This document shows, one piece after another, positions 25,099 to 34,045 of a stretch of DNA of 40,625 bases. The notes beneath the pieces are model-generated. The model made no database searches. It saw only the letters and a list, made by a program, of their open reading frames with translations, and was not told where the DNA came from. The position numbers were made by a program, and so were the translations under genes. The stretch comes from an uncultured Desulfuromonadales bacterium (GTDB lineage: Bacteria > Desulfobacterota > Desulfuromonadia > Desulfuromonadales > Geopsychrobacteraceae), in contig CAMYNC010000048.1 in NCBI GenBank assembly GCA_947259685.1, positions 1 to 40,625 on the forward strand. Reading direction: 5' to 3'. The first letter of the stretch is position 1, and every line of letters starts with the position of its first letter.

Positions 25099-25773
25099 AT
25101 GTTTAAGCGTCTGTTGTGTATAATCTGCGGACTGTTGCTCTTGGCCAGTTGCGCCAAGCCGCCGGTGGAGACCCTGGCTGATACCCAGCAGGTCGTCGCT
25201 CAGGCCTATGCCTCAGGGGCCTCTGAGCTGGCTCCGGAACAGTACCGGATTGCCAGTGAAGCGCTGCATGAAGCTGAACTTTCGATCCTGGCCGGTCGCC
25301 ACAAAAAAGCCAACCAACGGCTTGAATTAGCGCGCAGGTATAGCGAGCAAGCGTTGAGTATCACAGAACTTCGGAAAAAACTCAGGTTGGAAGAGCAACA
25401 GCGGAGGTTCGCCGAGGAGCAAGCCCGACTGGAGGCGGAGCGACTGAAAGCTGAACGGCTGGCTAAATTGGCTGAGCCCAAAGTGCCCCCAACACCGGTA
25501 ACTTCATCCAGGCCACCTCGGCCAACTCAGCAGACTCCGCTGGTGGACCAGGTAGAGGTACTTGATGGGGAAGATTTGGCGATGATTGCCGCGCGTAACG
25601 AAGTTTATGGTGACGATCTGCTCTGGCCGTTGATCTACAAGGCGAACCGTGACCAGATCAAAGACCCGCGGCAGATTTTCCCTGGTCAGACCCTGGTTGT
25701 CCCGCGAGATAAGTCTCTGGATGAGCAGGAGGAGGCGCGTGAAGAAGCGCGGGCTTTGCAGTTGTTTGATTAG
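25099..25773 (+). CDS. Lipoprotein with helical region and LysM-like domain
   Basis: A 224-residue envelope lipoprotein. The signal sequence ends in the lipobox LLASC, with lipidated Cys at about residue 17. Residues ~30-90 match the DUF4398 type (ALHEAELSILAGRHKKANQRLELARR), followed by a long charged coiled coil (about 90-125) and a Pro-rich linker. The C-terminus (about 160-210) is LysM-like: DLAMIAARNEVYGDDLLWPLIYKANR, then IFPGQTLVVPRD, so it should touch peptidoglycan. GAGGACAG before ATG 25099 decides the start over TTG 25075. It is 28 bp downstream of aspS and probably shares its transcript. Confidence 0.85.
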   Translation: MFKRLLCIICGLLLLASCAKPPVETLADTQQVVAQAYASGASELAPEQYRIASEALHEAELSILAGRHKKANQRLELARRYSEQALSITELRKKLRLEEQQRRFAEEQARLEAERLKAERLAKLAEPKVPPTPVTSSRPPRPTQQTPLVDQVEVLDGEDLAMIAARNEVYGDDLLWPLIYKANRDQIKDPRQIFPGQTLVVPRDKSLDEQEEAREEARALQLFD

Positions 25774-26022
25774 CTTGGTTTCCTCCGGAAACGAGCATAT
25801 CGCTCTCCCGGTTTTCTGGCAGGCGACTTGCTGATAACTCAATTGTTACGATATTTAAAAGCGTCTGTTTCCTGGGTTATATCCTTTCCAGGGTGCCGGC
25901 GTTTTTTTAATTTCGCCCATGGCCTCCAGTCGTCACGTTTTCCTTAGAGGGCAGTTTTATTCCTTGTGTTGTATCTGTTTTTTTGGGTGTTCGAGGGTGG
26001 GTTGGGGACTATGCAAAGAATC
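25774..26022. other. Spacer between lipoprotein and icd promoter
   Basis: Nothing coding is seen in this AT-rich stretch. A small hairpin GTTTCC-TCC-GGAAAC lies near 25778-25793, just after the lipoprotein stop, and a CCTGG/CCAGG pair near 25870-25890 is followed later by seven T; either might terminate the upstream transcript, but both are weak. Confidence 0.35.
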
Positions 26023-26057
26023 TTGACAGCGCATATCCTTTTGTATACTGTATACAA
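26023..26057 (+). promoter_or_regulatory. icd promoter with 17-bp palindromic operator
   Basis: The -35 box TTGACA is at 26023-26028. A perfect palindrome TTGTATAC-T-GTATACAA occupies 26041-26057. The best -10 (TATACT, 26044-26049, 15-bp spacer) lies inside the palindrome, so a bound protein should block RNA polymerase. The same arrangement with identical spacing precedes mdh. The regulator is not identified; GntR-type repressors bind palindromes of similar look. Confidence 0.75.
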
Positions 26058-26167
26058 GCTTTGGGTATGACTTCGTTTTAGTGTAGGCTCTGCGGGCAAT
26101 GGCGATTTGCGTTGTTTTGATTGAGCCTATTCATGTTACGGGCATAAAAACTTAAGGAGAGAGAAGA

Positions 26168-28390
26168 ATGGCAAAAATTATTTGGTCCGAAATTGATGAA
26201 GCACCGGCATTAGCTACCTACGCTTTTCTGCCGATTGTTCAGGCATTCTGCAAAGGCACCGGCGTTGACGTCGAGACCAAGGATATTTCCCTGGCCGGCC
26301 GCATCATTGCAAACTTTCCTGAGAAACTGACAGCGGAGCAGAAGGTTGCCGATTACCTGTCGGAACTGGGCGAGATTGTTGTGAAGCCGGAAGCCAACGT
26401 TATCAAGCTGCCGAACATCAGTGCTTCGATCCCGCAGCTGCAGGATGCTATCGCCGAGCTGCAGGAAAAGGGCTACGATATCCCGAGCTACCCTGAAGAA
26501 GCCAACACTCCGGAAGAAAAAGAGCTGCAGGCCCGTTTCTCCAAGTGTCTTGGTTCCGCTGTCAACCCGGTTCTGCGTGAAGGTAACTCTGATCGTCGTG
26601 CCGCTGCTTCGGTTAAAAAGTTTGCCCAAAAGAATCCGCACCGGATGATGAAGCCTTGGCCAGCTCCAGGGACCTCCAAGTGCCGCGTTGCTCACATGAG
26701 CGGTGGCGATTTCTACGAGACCGAGAAATCGGTCACCATGGCTGCTGCTGACACCGTCAAAATTCAATTCGTTGACGCTGCTGGTACCGTTACCGACATG
26801 AAAGAGGTCGCCCTGCAGGCTGGTGAAGTCTTCGACAGCTCGGTCATGAAGGTTGCTGAACTGCAAAAGTTCTACGCAGAAACCGCTCAAGAGGCCAAAG
26901 AGAAGGACGTACTGCTCTCCCTGCACCTCAAGGCGACCATGATGAAGATCTCCGATCCGATCATGTTCGGTCACTGCGTTAAGGTTTACTTCAAGGCTGC
27001 TCTTGATAAGCATGCTGACGCTCTGGCTTCGATCGGTGCCAACCCGAACTTCGGTATGGGTGACATCCTCAACAAGCTCGACAAACTGCCGGCTGACAAA
27101 AAGGCTGAAATCGAAGCAGACATCAACGCCTGCTACGAAGGTCAAGCTGCTCTGGCCATGGTCGACTCCCGTAAGAACATCACCAATCTGCACGTTCCGA
27201 ACGACGTCATCGTTGATGCATCGATGCCGAATGTTGTCCGTGACGGTGGTTGCATGTGGAACAAAGCTGACGAGTTGCAGGCTACCATCGCTATGGTTCC
27301 TGATCGCTGTTACGCCACCATGTACCGCGAGATCTGCGAAGACGCCAACCGCAACGGTCAGTTCGATCCGTCCACCATGGGTAGTGTTGCCAACGTTGGT
27401 CTGATGGCACAGAAGGCTGAAGAGTACGGTTCCCACGACAAGACCTTCGAAGCTCCTTCTGCTGGTAAGTTCCAAGTTGTGGCTTCCAACGGTTCTGTTC
27501 TGATGGAGCAGCCGGTAAGCAAAGATGACATCTATCGTTCCAGCCAGGTCAAAGATATTCCGATCAAGGACTGGGTCAAGCTGGCTGTTAATCGCGGCAA
27601 GGCATCAGGTGAGCCGGTTATTTTCTGGCTCGACGAGAAGCGTGGTCACGATCAGCAGATCATCGCCAAGGTCAACAAGTACCTGCCTGAGTTCGATACC
27701 GCTGGTCTCGACATTCAGATCATGGCTCCGGTTGATGCTATGAAGTTCTCCCTCAAGCTGGTTCGCGAAGGAAAGAACGCCATCGCCGTGACTGGTAACG
27801 TTCTGCGAGATTACCTGACCGACCTGTTCCCGATCCTCGAGCTGGGCACCTCGGCTCGTATGCTCTCCATCGTTCCTCTGATCAACGGTGGCGGCCTGTT
27901 CGAGACCGGCGCCGGTGGTTCTGCTCCGAAGCACGTCGAGCAGTTCCTCAAAGAAGGTCACATCCGTTGGGATTCCTTGGGTGAGTACTGTGCACTGGTT
28001 CCGTCCCTGGAGCAAGCTGCTGCAGCCGACAACAACCCGAAAGCTGCTATTCTGGCCGAAACTCTGGATGTTGCTATCGGCCAGTACCTGGAAAACCAGA
28101 AGCTGCCTTCCCGTAAGGTCAAGGAAATTGACAACCGCGGTGGTAGTTTCTACCTGGCTCTCTACTGGGCAAAGGCTCTTGCCGCTCAGGACAAGGACGC
28201 TGCCCTGAAGGCACGTTTTGCCGAGGTCGCCGCTGAGATCGAGAAGAACGTTGCCAAGATCGATGCTGAATTTATCGATTGCCAGGGTTCCCCGGTTGAC
28301 GTCGGTGGTTACTTTAAGTTCGATCCGGTCAAGGCTGCTGCAGCCATGCGCCCGAGCGCAACCCTGAACGCGATTATTGATGCGATGTAA
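26168..28390 (+). CDS. icd: Monomeric NADP-dependent isocitrate dehydrogenase
   Basis: A 740-residue cytosolic enzyme of the monomeric IDH family (usual length 735-745). It converts isocitrate to 2-oxoglutarate and CO2 with NADP. Family marks: [21 protein letters not shown] at the start, [26 protein letters not shown] (substrate-binding Ser/Asn/Arg region), [35 protein letters not shown], and [17 protein letters not shown] near the end. It is unrelated to the homodimeric Icd of E. coli. AAGGAGAG lies 8-9 bases before ATG. Codon use is strongly biased, as expected for a highly expressed enzyme. Followed by a terminator, so monocistronic. Confidence 0.96.
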   Translation: MAKIIWSEIDEAPALATYAFLPIVQAFCKGTGVDVETKDISLAGRIIANFPEKLTAEQKVADYLSELGEIVVKPEANVIKLPNISASIPQLQDAIAELQEKGYDIPSYPEEANTPEEKELQARFSKCLGSAVNPVLREGNSDRRAAASVKKFAQKNPHRMMKPWPAPGTSKCRVAHMSGGDFYETEKSVTMAAADTVKIQFVDAAGTVTDMKEVALQAGEVFDSSVMKVAELQKFYAETAQEAKEKDVLLSLHLKATMMKISDPIMFGHCVKVYFKAALDKHADALASIGANPNFGMGDILNKLDKLPADKKAEIEADINACYEGQAALAMVDSRKNITNLHVPNDVIVDASMPNVVRDGGCMWNKADELQATIAMVPDRCYATMYREICEDANRNGQFDPSTMGSVANVGLMAQKAEEYGSHDKTFEAPSAGKFQVVASNGSVLMEQPVSKDDIYRSSQVKDIPIKDWVKLAVNRGKASGEPVIFWLDEKRGHDQQIIAKVNKYLPEFDTAGLDIQIMAPVDAMKFSLKLVREGKNAIAVTGNVLRDYLTDLFPILELGTSARMLSIVPLINGGGLFETGAGGSAPKHVEQFLKEGHIRWDSLGEYCALVPSLEQAAAADNNPKAAILAETLDVAIGQYLENQKLPSRKVKEIDNRGGSFYLALYWAKALAAQDKDAALKARFAEVAAEIEKNVAKIDAEFIDCQGSPVDVGGYFKFDPVKAAAAMRPSATLNAIIDAM

Positions 28391-28412
28391 ATAGCAATGT
28401 AAATTGTTAAGG

Positions 28413-28445
28413 AAAAAAGGCCCGCCGCTTGGTGGGCCTTTTTTT
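28413..28445 (+). terminator. Rho-independent terminator of icd
   Basis: GGCCCGCC (28419-28426) pairs with GGTGGGCC (28431-28438, one G-U pair) around a 4-base loop and is followed by seven T. Six A precede the stem. Confidence 0.92.
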
Positions 28446-28668
28446 ATCTGTATGGAAGGTGATACCTTCTTTCTGGCTGTGGGCTGTTTATGGTAAGGCC
28501 GGTGACGTAGAATCTTCCTAATAATCAGCGCGCTGATTTGATGAAGATAGCGAGTGAAATTTCCTGATTCGACCGGCTTTTCAGGGTGGATTTCGAGGTA
28601 GGCATTGGGTATCCTTATGCGCTCTGTATGTTCTATCAAGATAAAATTACTTCAAAGCGCAAAGGCTC
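28446..28668. other. Spacer between icd terminator and mdh promoter
   Basis: It holds a small hairpin GAAGGT-GAT-ACCTTC (28455-28469) and a perfect 16-bp palindrome AATCAGCGCGCTGATT (28523-28538). No coding frame looks real. The palindrome could be a protein-binding site, but it occurs once and its distance from the mdh -35 box is about 130 bp. Confidence 0.4.
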
Positions 28669-28703
28669 TTGACAGTCAAAAATTGTTTGTATACTGTATA
28701 CAA
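28669..28703 (+). promoter_or_regulatory. mdh promoter with 17-bp palindromic operator
   Basis: TTGACA is at 28669-28674 and the perfect palindrome TTGTATACTGTATACAA at 28687-28703. The 18-bp offset from the first base of the -35 box to the first base of the palindrome is identical to that at icd. A -10 TATACT (28690-28695) is embedded in it. Repression by the same factor is inferred. Confidence 0.75.
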
Positions 28704-28784
28704 AATTATATGATCTGCTAAAGTGAATCAAACATAGTTATATCGCTGCCGGCCATTTGAGGCTTGGCAAAATTATCCATGTAA

Positions 28785-29753
<969 letters not shown>

Positions 29754-29775
29754 GGTCTAGTGATTGGCATGCAAC

Positions 29776-29808
29776 AGAAGGGCAGCCCACTGGCTGCCCT
29801 TCTTGTTT
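29776..29808 (+). terminator. Rho-independent terminator of mdh
   Basis: AGAAGGGCAGCC (29776-29787) pairs perfectly with GGCTGCCCTTCT (29792-29803) around a 4-base loop, followed by TGTTT. Confidence 0.88.
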
Positions 29809-29888
29809 AGGTGCAATATTTGTAAGGTTGAATGAAATAATTTTGTTTCCTCTGTTATTGCAGGCGAAGCAATTTAGCGGAGTGGCAG

Positions 29889-29905
29889 CTGTCTACTGTA
29901 TACAA
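29889..29905 (+). promoter_or_regulatory. Degenerate copy of the TCA operator before kor
   Basis: CTGTCTACTGTATACAA matches the icd/mdh palindrome at 15 of 17 positions, with the right half perfect. It lies 95 bp before the korD start codon. Unlike the other three sites, no TTGACA is found 18-19 bp upstream (AATTTA instead), so the kor promoter may be weaker, activated, or placed elsewhere. Confidence 0.6.
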
Positions 29906-30000
29906 GTTTTTGCTGGCGTATATTCGCCGCTTGTGTTAGAGTTCCGCCGCTTTGGTCAGGCTGCTTAAGCAGCAATTACGTGTAAAGGAGAAAGACGCTC

Positions 30001-30193
30001 ATGAGCGCGAAAGCGGAAATCGAGATCATCGAAAGATACTGCAAAGGGTGCAGCATCTGTGTTGATCTGCCCCACTAAGGTTCTTGAGATGGACGCCTTT
30101 GTCGTCAAGGTTGCCAACGCTGATGCATGTATTGCCTGCAATCAGTGCGAGCTGCGCTGCCCTGACTTCGCCATCAAAGTTCACAAGCTGTAG
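30001..30193 (+). pseudogene. korD: korD ferredoxin-like subunit, frameshifted
   Basis: Should encode a small two-[4Fe-4S] ferredoxin subunit that passes electrons from 2-oxoglutarate:ferredoxin oxidoreductase. Frame 1 (ATG 30001, AAAGGAGA ahead) reads ERYCKGCSICVDLPH and stops at TAA 30076. The rest, in the +1 frame from the TGC at 30068, reads CPTKVLEMDAFVVKVANADA, then a complete second cluster motif CIACNQCELRCP, ending at TAG 30191-30193. The first motif should be CxxCxxCxxxCP. Restoring it needs two extra bases just before 30068, so a 2-base deletion or a sequence error is most likely. The rest of the operon is intact, which favours an error or a very recent lesion. Confidence 0.85.
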
Positions 30194-30214
30194 ATTGCTA
30201 TAGGAGGTCGGTTC

Positions 30215-31348
30215 GTGGCTAAAAAAGTAGCTCTTTTACAGGGGAATACTGCCTGTGCCTTTGGGGCACTCTATGCTGGATGTAATTTTTTCGGCGGTTA
30301 CCCTATCACCCCGTCTACCGAAGTTGCGGAAGTTATGTCAGAAGAACTTCCCAAAAATGGTGGCAAGTTTATTCAGATGGAAGACGAAATTGCTGCGATG
30401 GCATCAGTTATCGGCGCTTCCCTAGCCGGTCAAAAAGCATTGACCGCAACCTCAGGTCCTGGTGTTTCCTTGAAGCAGGAACTGATCGGTTATGCCTGTA
30501 TCGCTGAGACTCCCTGCGTTATCATCAACGTTATGCGTGGTGGTCCTTCGACCGGTATGCCGACTGGCCCGGGTCAGTCCGATGTGCAGCAGGCTAAATG
30601 GGGTACCCACGGTGACCACCCGGTTATCGCTCTGGTACCGTCATCCGTCCAGGAAATCTTCAGCGAAACCGTTCGTGCTTTCAACCTGGCTGAGAAATAC
30701 CGCATGCCGGTCCAGGTGCTGTACGATGAGATCGTCGGTCACATGCGTGAGCGTATCGAGTTCCCTGAGCCAGGTGAACTGGAAGTTCTCGACCGTGAAG
30801 CTCCGACCTGCGCTCCAGAAGATTACAAACCGTTCGATCCGAGCAATGGCGATGTGCCACCGCTGGCTGCTTTTGGTTCTGAATACCGTTTCCATGTCAC
30901 CGGCCTGAACAAGGCAGCTGATGGTTTTCCAACCACCAAAGCAAGCCTTGTCGATGATGAGCAGCGTCGTCAGCTGCGTAAGATCGACGCCAACGTTGCC
31001 GATATCGAAAGCAACGAAGAGTACATGACCGAAGATGCAGAAGTTGTCATCTTCGCCTACGGTTCGACTGCTCGTTCTGCCCGTTACGCTGTCAACGAGC
31101 TGCGCAAAGAAGGTGTCAAGGCTGGCCTGTTCCGCCCTATCACCCTCTGGCCGTTCCCGGAAAAGCGCATTGCTGCGCTGGGTAGCCAGGCTAAAGCTAT
31201 CGTTGTCGCCGAGCTGAACCTCGGCCAGATGAATCTTGAAGTTGAGCGCGTCGTCAAGGGAACTTGTTCGGTTCCTTTTATTGGCCGCGTCGACGGTGAG
31301 CCGATCAACCCTGGCCAGATCATGGCTCAGGTGAAGGAGGTTATGTAA
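30215..31348 (+). CDS. korA: 2-oxoglutarate:ferredoxin oxidoreductase, alpha subunit
   Basis: A 377-residue subunit of the enzyme that converts 2-oxoglutarate and CoA to succinyl-CoA, CO2 and reduced ferredoxin; it can run in reverse for CO2 fixation. The N-terminal pyrimidine-binding domain has GNTACAFGALYAGCNFFGGYPITPSTEV and the Glu in QMEDEIAAM. The central part holds TATSGPGVSLKQE and RGGPSTGMPTGPGQSD. The C-terminal transketolase-like domain (about 275-375) has VIFAYGSTARSARYAV. Start is GTG 30215 with AGGAGG 6-7 bases before it. The gene overlaps korB by one base (TAATG), so translation is coupled. Confidence 0.95.
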   Translation: MAKKVALLQGNTACAFGALYAGCNFFGGYPITPSTEVAEVMSEELPKNGGKFIQMEDEIAAMASVIGASLAGQKALTATSGPGVSLKQELIGYACIAETPCVIINVMRGGPSTGMPTGPGQSDVQQAKWGTHGDHPVIALVPSSVQEIFSETVRAFNLAEKYRMPVQVLYDEIVGHMRERIEFPEPGELEVLDREAPTCAPEDYKPFDPSNGDVPPLAAFGSEYRFHVTGLNKAADGFPTTKASLVDDEQRRQLRKIDANVADIESNEEYMTEDAEVVIFAYGSTARSARYAVNELRKEGVKAGLFRPITLWPFPEKRIAALGSQAKAIVVAELNLGQMNLEVERVVKGTCSVPFIGRVDGEPINPGQIMAQVKEVM

Positions 31349-32163
31349 TGGCTTACGATTACGAAAAGCATATCCGTGACGGCAAACTGCCACATATCTG
31401 GTGCCCCGGTTGCGGTCATGGTATTGCCATGAAGGGCCTGATCCGCGCTATGGATACCTGTGGCTTGGAAAAGAACAACACTGCTCTGGTTTCCGGTATC
31501 GGTTGCGCCAGTCGTCTGCCTGGTTACATGGACTACTGCACACTGCACACAGCTCATGGCCGTGCTGCTGCTTTCGCCACTGGCGTAAAGATGGCAAAGC
31601 CGGAGATGAATGTTATCTGTGTTGGTGGTGACGGTGATGGTACTGCCATCGGTGGTAACCACTTCATTCATGCCTGTCGGCGTAATATCGACATGACCTA
31701 CGTCATCCTCAATAACTACATCTACGGCATGACCGGGGGGCAGTTCTCGCCTTGTACCCCAACCGGCCACAAAGCTTCGACCACCGTTTACGGCAATCCT
31801 GATCCGATTTTCGACATCAGCAAGCTGGCAATCGGTGCCGGTGCGACCTTTGTTGCCCGGACGACCGCATTCCACGCTACCCAGATAGACAAACTGATTG
31901 CTGAAGGGATCAAGCATAAAGGGATGTCGATTATCGAAGTTCTTGACGACTGCCCGACCACTTACGGCCGTCGTAACAAGTTCCGCAGCGTTGTCGACAT
32001 GATGAAACGTCTGAAAGAGATTGCCGTTCCGGTTGCTGCTGCTTCCAAGATGACTGCAGAGCAACTCGAAGGTAAGGTTCTGACTGGCGTTCTGTACAAA
32101 GAAGAGAAGCCTGAGTACTGCGAGCAGTACGACAAGCTTATCGAGCGCGCTAAAGGCGCCTGA
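31348..32163 (+). CDS. korB: 2-oxoglutarate:ferredoxin oxidoreductase, beta subunit
   Basis: A 271-residue thiamine diphosphate-binding subunit. WCPGCGHGI near residues 18-26 opens the domain. The diphosphate/Mg motif is GGDGDGTAIGGNHFIHACRRN with Asn-Asn in VILNNYIYGMTGGQ, as usual in this family. Absence of the extra C-terminal iron-sulfur extension of pyruvate enzymes supports the 2-oxo acid (Kor) group. It pairs with KorA to form the active site. The ATG overlaps the korA stop and the ribosome site is AAGGAGG inside korA. Confidence 0.95.
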   Translation: MAYDYEKHIRDGKLPHIWCPGCGHGIAMKGLIRAMDTCGLEKNNTALVSGIGCASRLPGYMDYCTLHTAHGRAAAFATGVKMAKPEMNVICVGGDGDGTAIGGNHFIHACRRNIDMTYVILNNYIYGMTGGQFSPCTPTGHKASTTVYGNPDPIFDISKLAIGAGATFVARTTAFHATQIDKLIAEGIKHKGMSIIEVLDDCPTTYGRRNKFRSVVDMMKRLKEIAVPVAAASKMTAEQLEGKVLTGVLYKEEKPEYCEQYDKLIERAKGA

Positions 32164-32185
32164 CCCCACTAAGGAGACTAGAATC

Positions 32186-32740
32186 ATGGCTGAAAGATAT
32201 GAACTTCGGTTTTCCGGTGCTGGTGGTCAGGGTTTGATCACCGCTGGAATCATCCTTGCGGAAGCCGCTTCGATCATTGAAGGTAAGCACGCTGTCCAGT
32301 CGCAGAGCTACGGCCCTGAGGCGCGTGGTGGTGCTTCTAAGTCAGAGGTTATTATCTCTGATGGCCCGATCGATTACCCGAAAGCGACCGTGGTTGATGC
32401 CTGTCTGGCAATGACCCAGGAAGCTGCCGACAAATATGCAAACGGTATCAAGGACGGCGGCGTACTTTTGCTTGATAGCGACTTCGCACCGAATGCTCCA
32501 GAAGGCAATTTCAAGGTCTACAAGTTGCCGATCATGCGTACCGCTAAAGAAGAGGTTGGTCGCGAAATTGTTGCTAACGTCATCGCCCTGGGCGCAATGA
32601 TCGCTCTGACTGACGTTGTTTCTCGTGAGGCAGGTGAGAAAGCCGTTTTGGCCAAGGTGCCAGAAGCTTTCACCGAGCTGAACAAGAAAGCTTATAGTCT
32701 TGGCTTTGATAAAGTTAAGGAACTGTTGGCAGCTCAGTAA
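32186..32740 (+). CDS. korC: 2-oxoglutarate:ferredoxin oxidoreductase, gamma subunit
   Basis: A 184-residue subunit that binds CoA and completes the heterotetramer. Family marks: RFSGAGGQGLITAGIILAEAA at the N-terminus and SQSYGPEARGGASKSEVIISD. AAGGAG lies 10 bases before ATG 32186. It is the last gene of the korDABC unit, 22 bp after korB, and is followed by a terminator. Confidence 0.94.
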   Translation: MAERYELRFSGAGGQGLITAGIILAEAASIIEGKHAVQSQSYGPEARGGASKSEVIISDGPIDYPKATVVDACLAMTQEAADKYANGIKDGGVLLLDSDFAPNAPEGNFKVYKLPIMRTAKEEVGREIVANVIALGAMIALTDVVSREAGEKAVLAKVPEAFTELNKKAYSLGFDKVKELLAAQ

Positions 32741-32766
32741 TTCCTGCTTGTCAAGATTGCAAATCG

Positions 32767-32799
32767 AAAAGGCTCGGTGTATATTCGCCGGGCCTTTTT
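32767..32799 (+). terminator. Rho-independent terminator of the kor operon
   Basis: GGCTCGGTG (32771-32779) pairs with CGCCGGGCC (32786-32794) through G-C and two G-U pairs. TTTTTC TTTT follows. Confidence 0.82.
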
Positions 32800-32832
32800 C
32801 TTTTATTATTTTCAAATCCCAAGGAGTTCGTT

Positions 32833-33519
32833 ATGAAAAAAATTGCCGTTTTGTCGATTTTGTTTCTAGCGTTTACCACAGTGGTCAATGCCGAAGAGAC
32901 CTTTAAAACCGAGCAAGAAAAACTCGGCTATGCGATAGGCATGAACATTGGCCTCAATATGAAAAACCAGAAAGTTGGCGCTGATGCAGGGCAGATAGCC
33001 GCTGGCTTAAAGGCCGCTTTCCAGGGCGAGGAAACGCTGCTTAGCGAAGAAGAGATGGGACAGATTCTCACTGCATACCAGCAGGAAATGCAGATGAAGC
33101 AACTGGCAGAAATGGCTGCTGAAGCGGCGGTCAATGCTGAAAAGGCTGAGGCTTTTCTGGCCGAAAATGCTAAGCAGGAAGGGGTTGTGACCTTAGAGAG
33201 CGGCCTGCAATATAAGGTTCTTGGCAGTGGTGAGGGGAAAGCTCCTGGTGCGGAATCCAAAGTTGAAGTTCACTACCGCGGGACACTGATTGACGGGACC
33301 GAGTTTGATAGTTCTTACAAGCGTGGTGAGCCTGCCAGTTTCCCTGTCAATGGGGTCATTCCAGGCTGGACTGAAGCTTTAAAGTTGATGAAGGAAGGCG
33401 ATAAGTGGCAGCTGGCGATTCCGCCAAAGTTGGCCTACGGTGAGCGTGGTGCGCCACCGGTTATTCCTGGTAACTCAGCGCTGGTATTTGAAGTCGAGTT
33501 GTTGAAAATCGTCGAATAA
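32833..33519 (+). CDS. FKBP-type peptidyl-prolyl isomerase, periplasmic (Mip/FkpA-like)
   Basis: A 228-residue protein with a signal peptide (KKIAVLSILFLAFTTVVNA, cleavage before Glu). The N-terminal dimerisation domain (about 25-118) starts TEQEKLGYAIGMNIGLNM and is helical. The C-terminal FKBP domain (about 125-228) has VEVHYRGTLIDGTEFDSSYKRG, GVIPGWTEALKLMKEGDKWQ and AYGERGAPPVIPGNSALVFEVELL, with the usual active-site Tyr, Phe, Asp and Trp. It assists folding of periplasmic proteins by proline isomerisation. GGAG lies 7-8 bases before ATG. Separated from kor by a terminator and followed by its own. Confidence 0.93.
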   Translation: MKKIAVLSILFLAFTTVVNAEETFKTEQEKLGYAIGMNIGLNMKNQKVGADAGQIAAGLKAAFQGEETLLSEEEMGQILTAYQQEMQMKQLAEMAAEAAVNAEKAEAFLAENAKQEGVVTLESGLQYKVLGSGEGKAPGAESKVEVHYRGTLIDGTEFDSSYKRGEPASFPVNGVIPGWTEALKLMKEGDKWQLAIPPKLAYGERGAPPVIPGNSALVFEVELLKIVE

Positions 33520-33527
33520 TCCTGGCC

Positions 33528-33752
33528 TTATTTTAGTGGCAGAGCCCTTGCGGATTTTATCTGCAGGGGCTTTGTTGTTTGTGCTCCTTGATGGAAATTG
33601 CTGACCTGGTAGCAGTTGTTTGCCGACCTCTGGTGTTGCTTGCCCGGTTCTGGATCTTCGGTATTTTCTTCGCAGCTTGGTTCTTCGGCCTGTGGAAGTA
33701 ATTGGCTGCAGACCGCTAGAACTAAACTTGTCAGCATTAGTAGCTCGAACAT
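33528..33752 (-). CDS. Possible small lipoprotein or secreted peptide
   Basis: A 74-codon frame starting at ATG 33752 with a strong ribosome site (AGGGAGG, 6-7 bases upstream). The first residues form a signal-like stretch, FELLMLTSLVLAVCSQLL, with a lipobox-like LAVC at about 12-15, followed by acidic EEPSCEENTEDPEPG and a Gln/Asn-rich region. Its 3' end runs through the terminator of the FKBP gene, so the last part is not under protein constraint or the true product is shorter. No family is recognised. The start region looks real; the full length is doubtful. Confidence 0.42.
   Translation of the reverse strand: MFELLMLTSLVLAVCSQLLPQAEEPSCEENTEDPEPGKQHQRSANNCYQVSNFHQGAQTTKPLQIKSARALPLK
33543..33580 (+). 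terminator. Probable terminator of the FKBP gene
   Basis: AGCCCTTGC (33543-33551) pairs with GCAGGGGCT (33563-33571, one T-G pair), followed by TTTGTTGTTT. Confidence 0.72.
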
Positions 33753-33909
33753 AATGACCTCCCTTTGCTAGCATCCTGTTAACTTGGAGCATAATCCCCG
33801 CCCGTGACAGAAAAAGTCGCAAGTAGTCTGGTAAATTGATCTTATTTTGTTTGGAAATTTTTCCGCAATTTAAGATCGGTCAATGTGCTATGAAATGGCT
33901 CACCAATGA

Positions 33910-33945
33910 TTGACAGGAACTCCTAAGATCGTATACAGTATGCAA
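33910..33945 (+). promoter_or_regulatory. acnB promoter with TCA-type operator
   Basis: TTGACA is at 33910-33915. TCGTATACAGTATGCAA (33929-33945) matches the icd/mdh palindrome except at positions 2, 9 (the centre) and 14. The offset from -35 to operator is 19 bp, against 18 at icd and mdh. The embedded TATACA (33932-33937 or 33934 on) would be the -10. A leader of about 100 bases precedes acnB. Confidence 0.65.
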
Positions 33946-34045
33946 TGTTTTGCCTGGGCCATTGGACCGGTAGATCCTGGATAACTAACAGCAAATATTT
34001 AAACAATCCTGCAGAGAAACTGCAAACCTGATATGGAGGAGAGAG

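Noticed and set aside
26210..28639. Two long minus-strand frames (421 and 344 codons) opposite icd
   Set aside because: They are antisense to a clear monomeric isocitrate dehydrogenase gene with strong codon bias, lack ribosome sites and have unnatural composition. Such mirror frames are expected from biased codons.
30060..30080. Programmed +1 frameshift in korD
   Set aside because: Slippage on the CCCC run or at GAT-C gives a first cluster motif with a missing Cys or wrong spacing. A two-base loss explains the sequence better.
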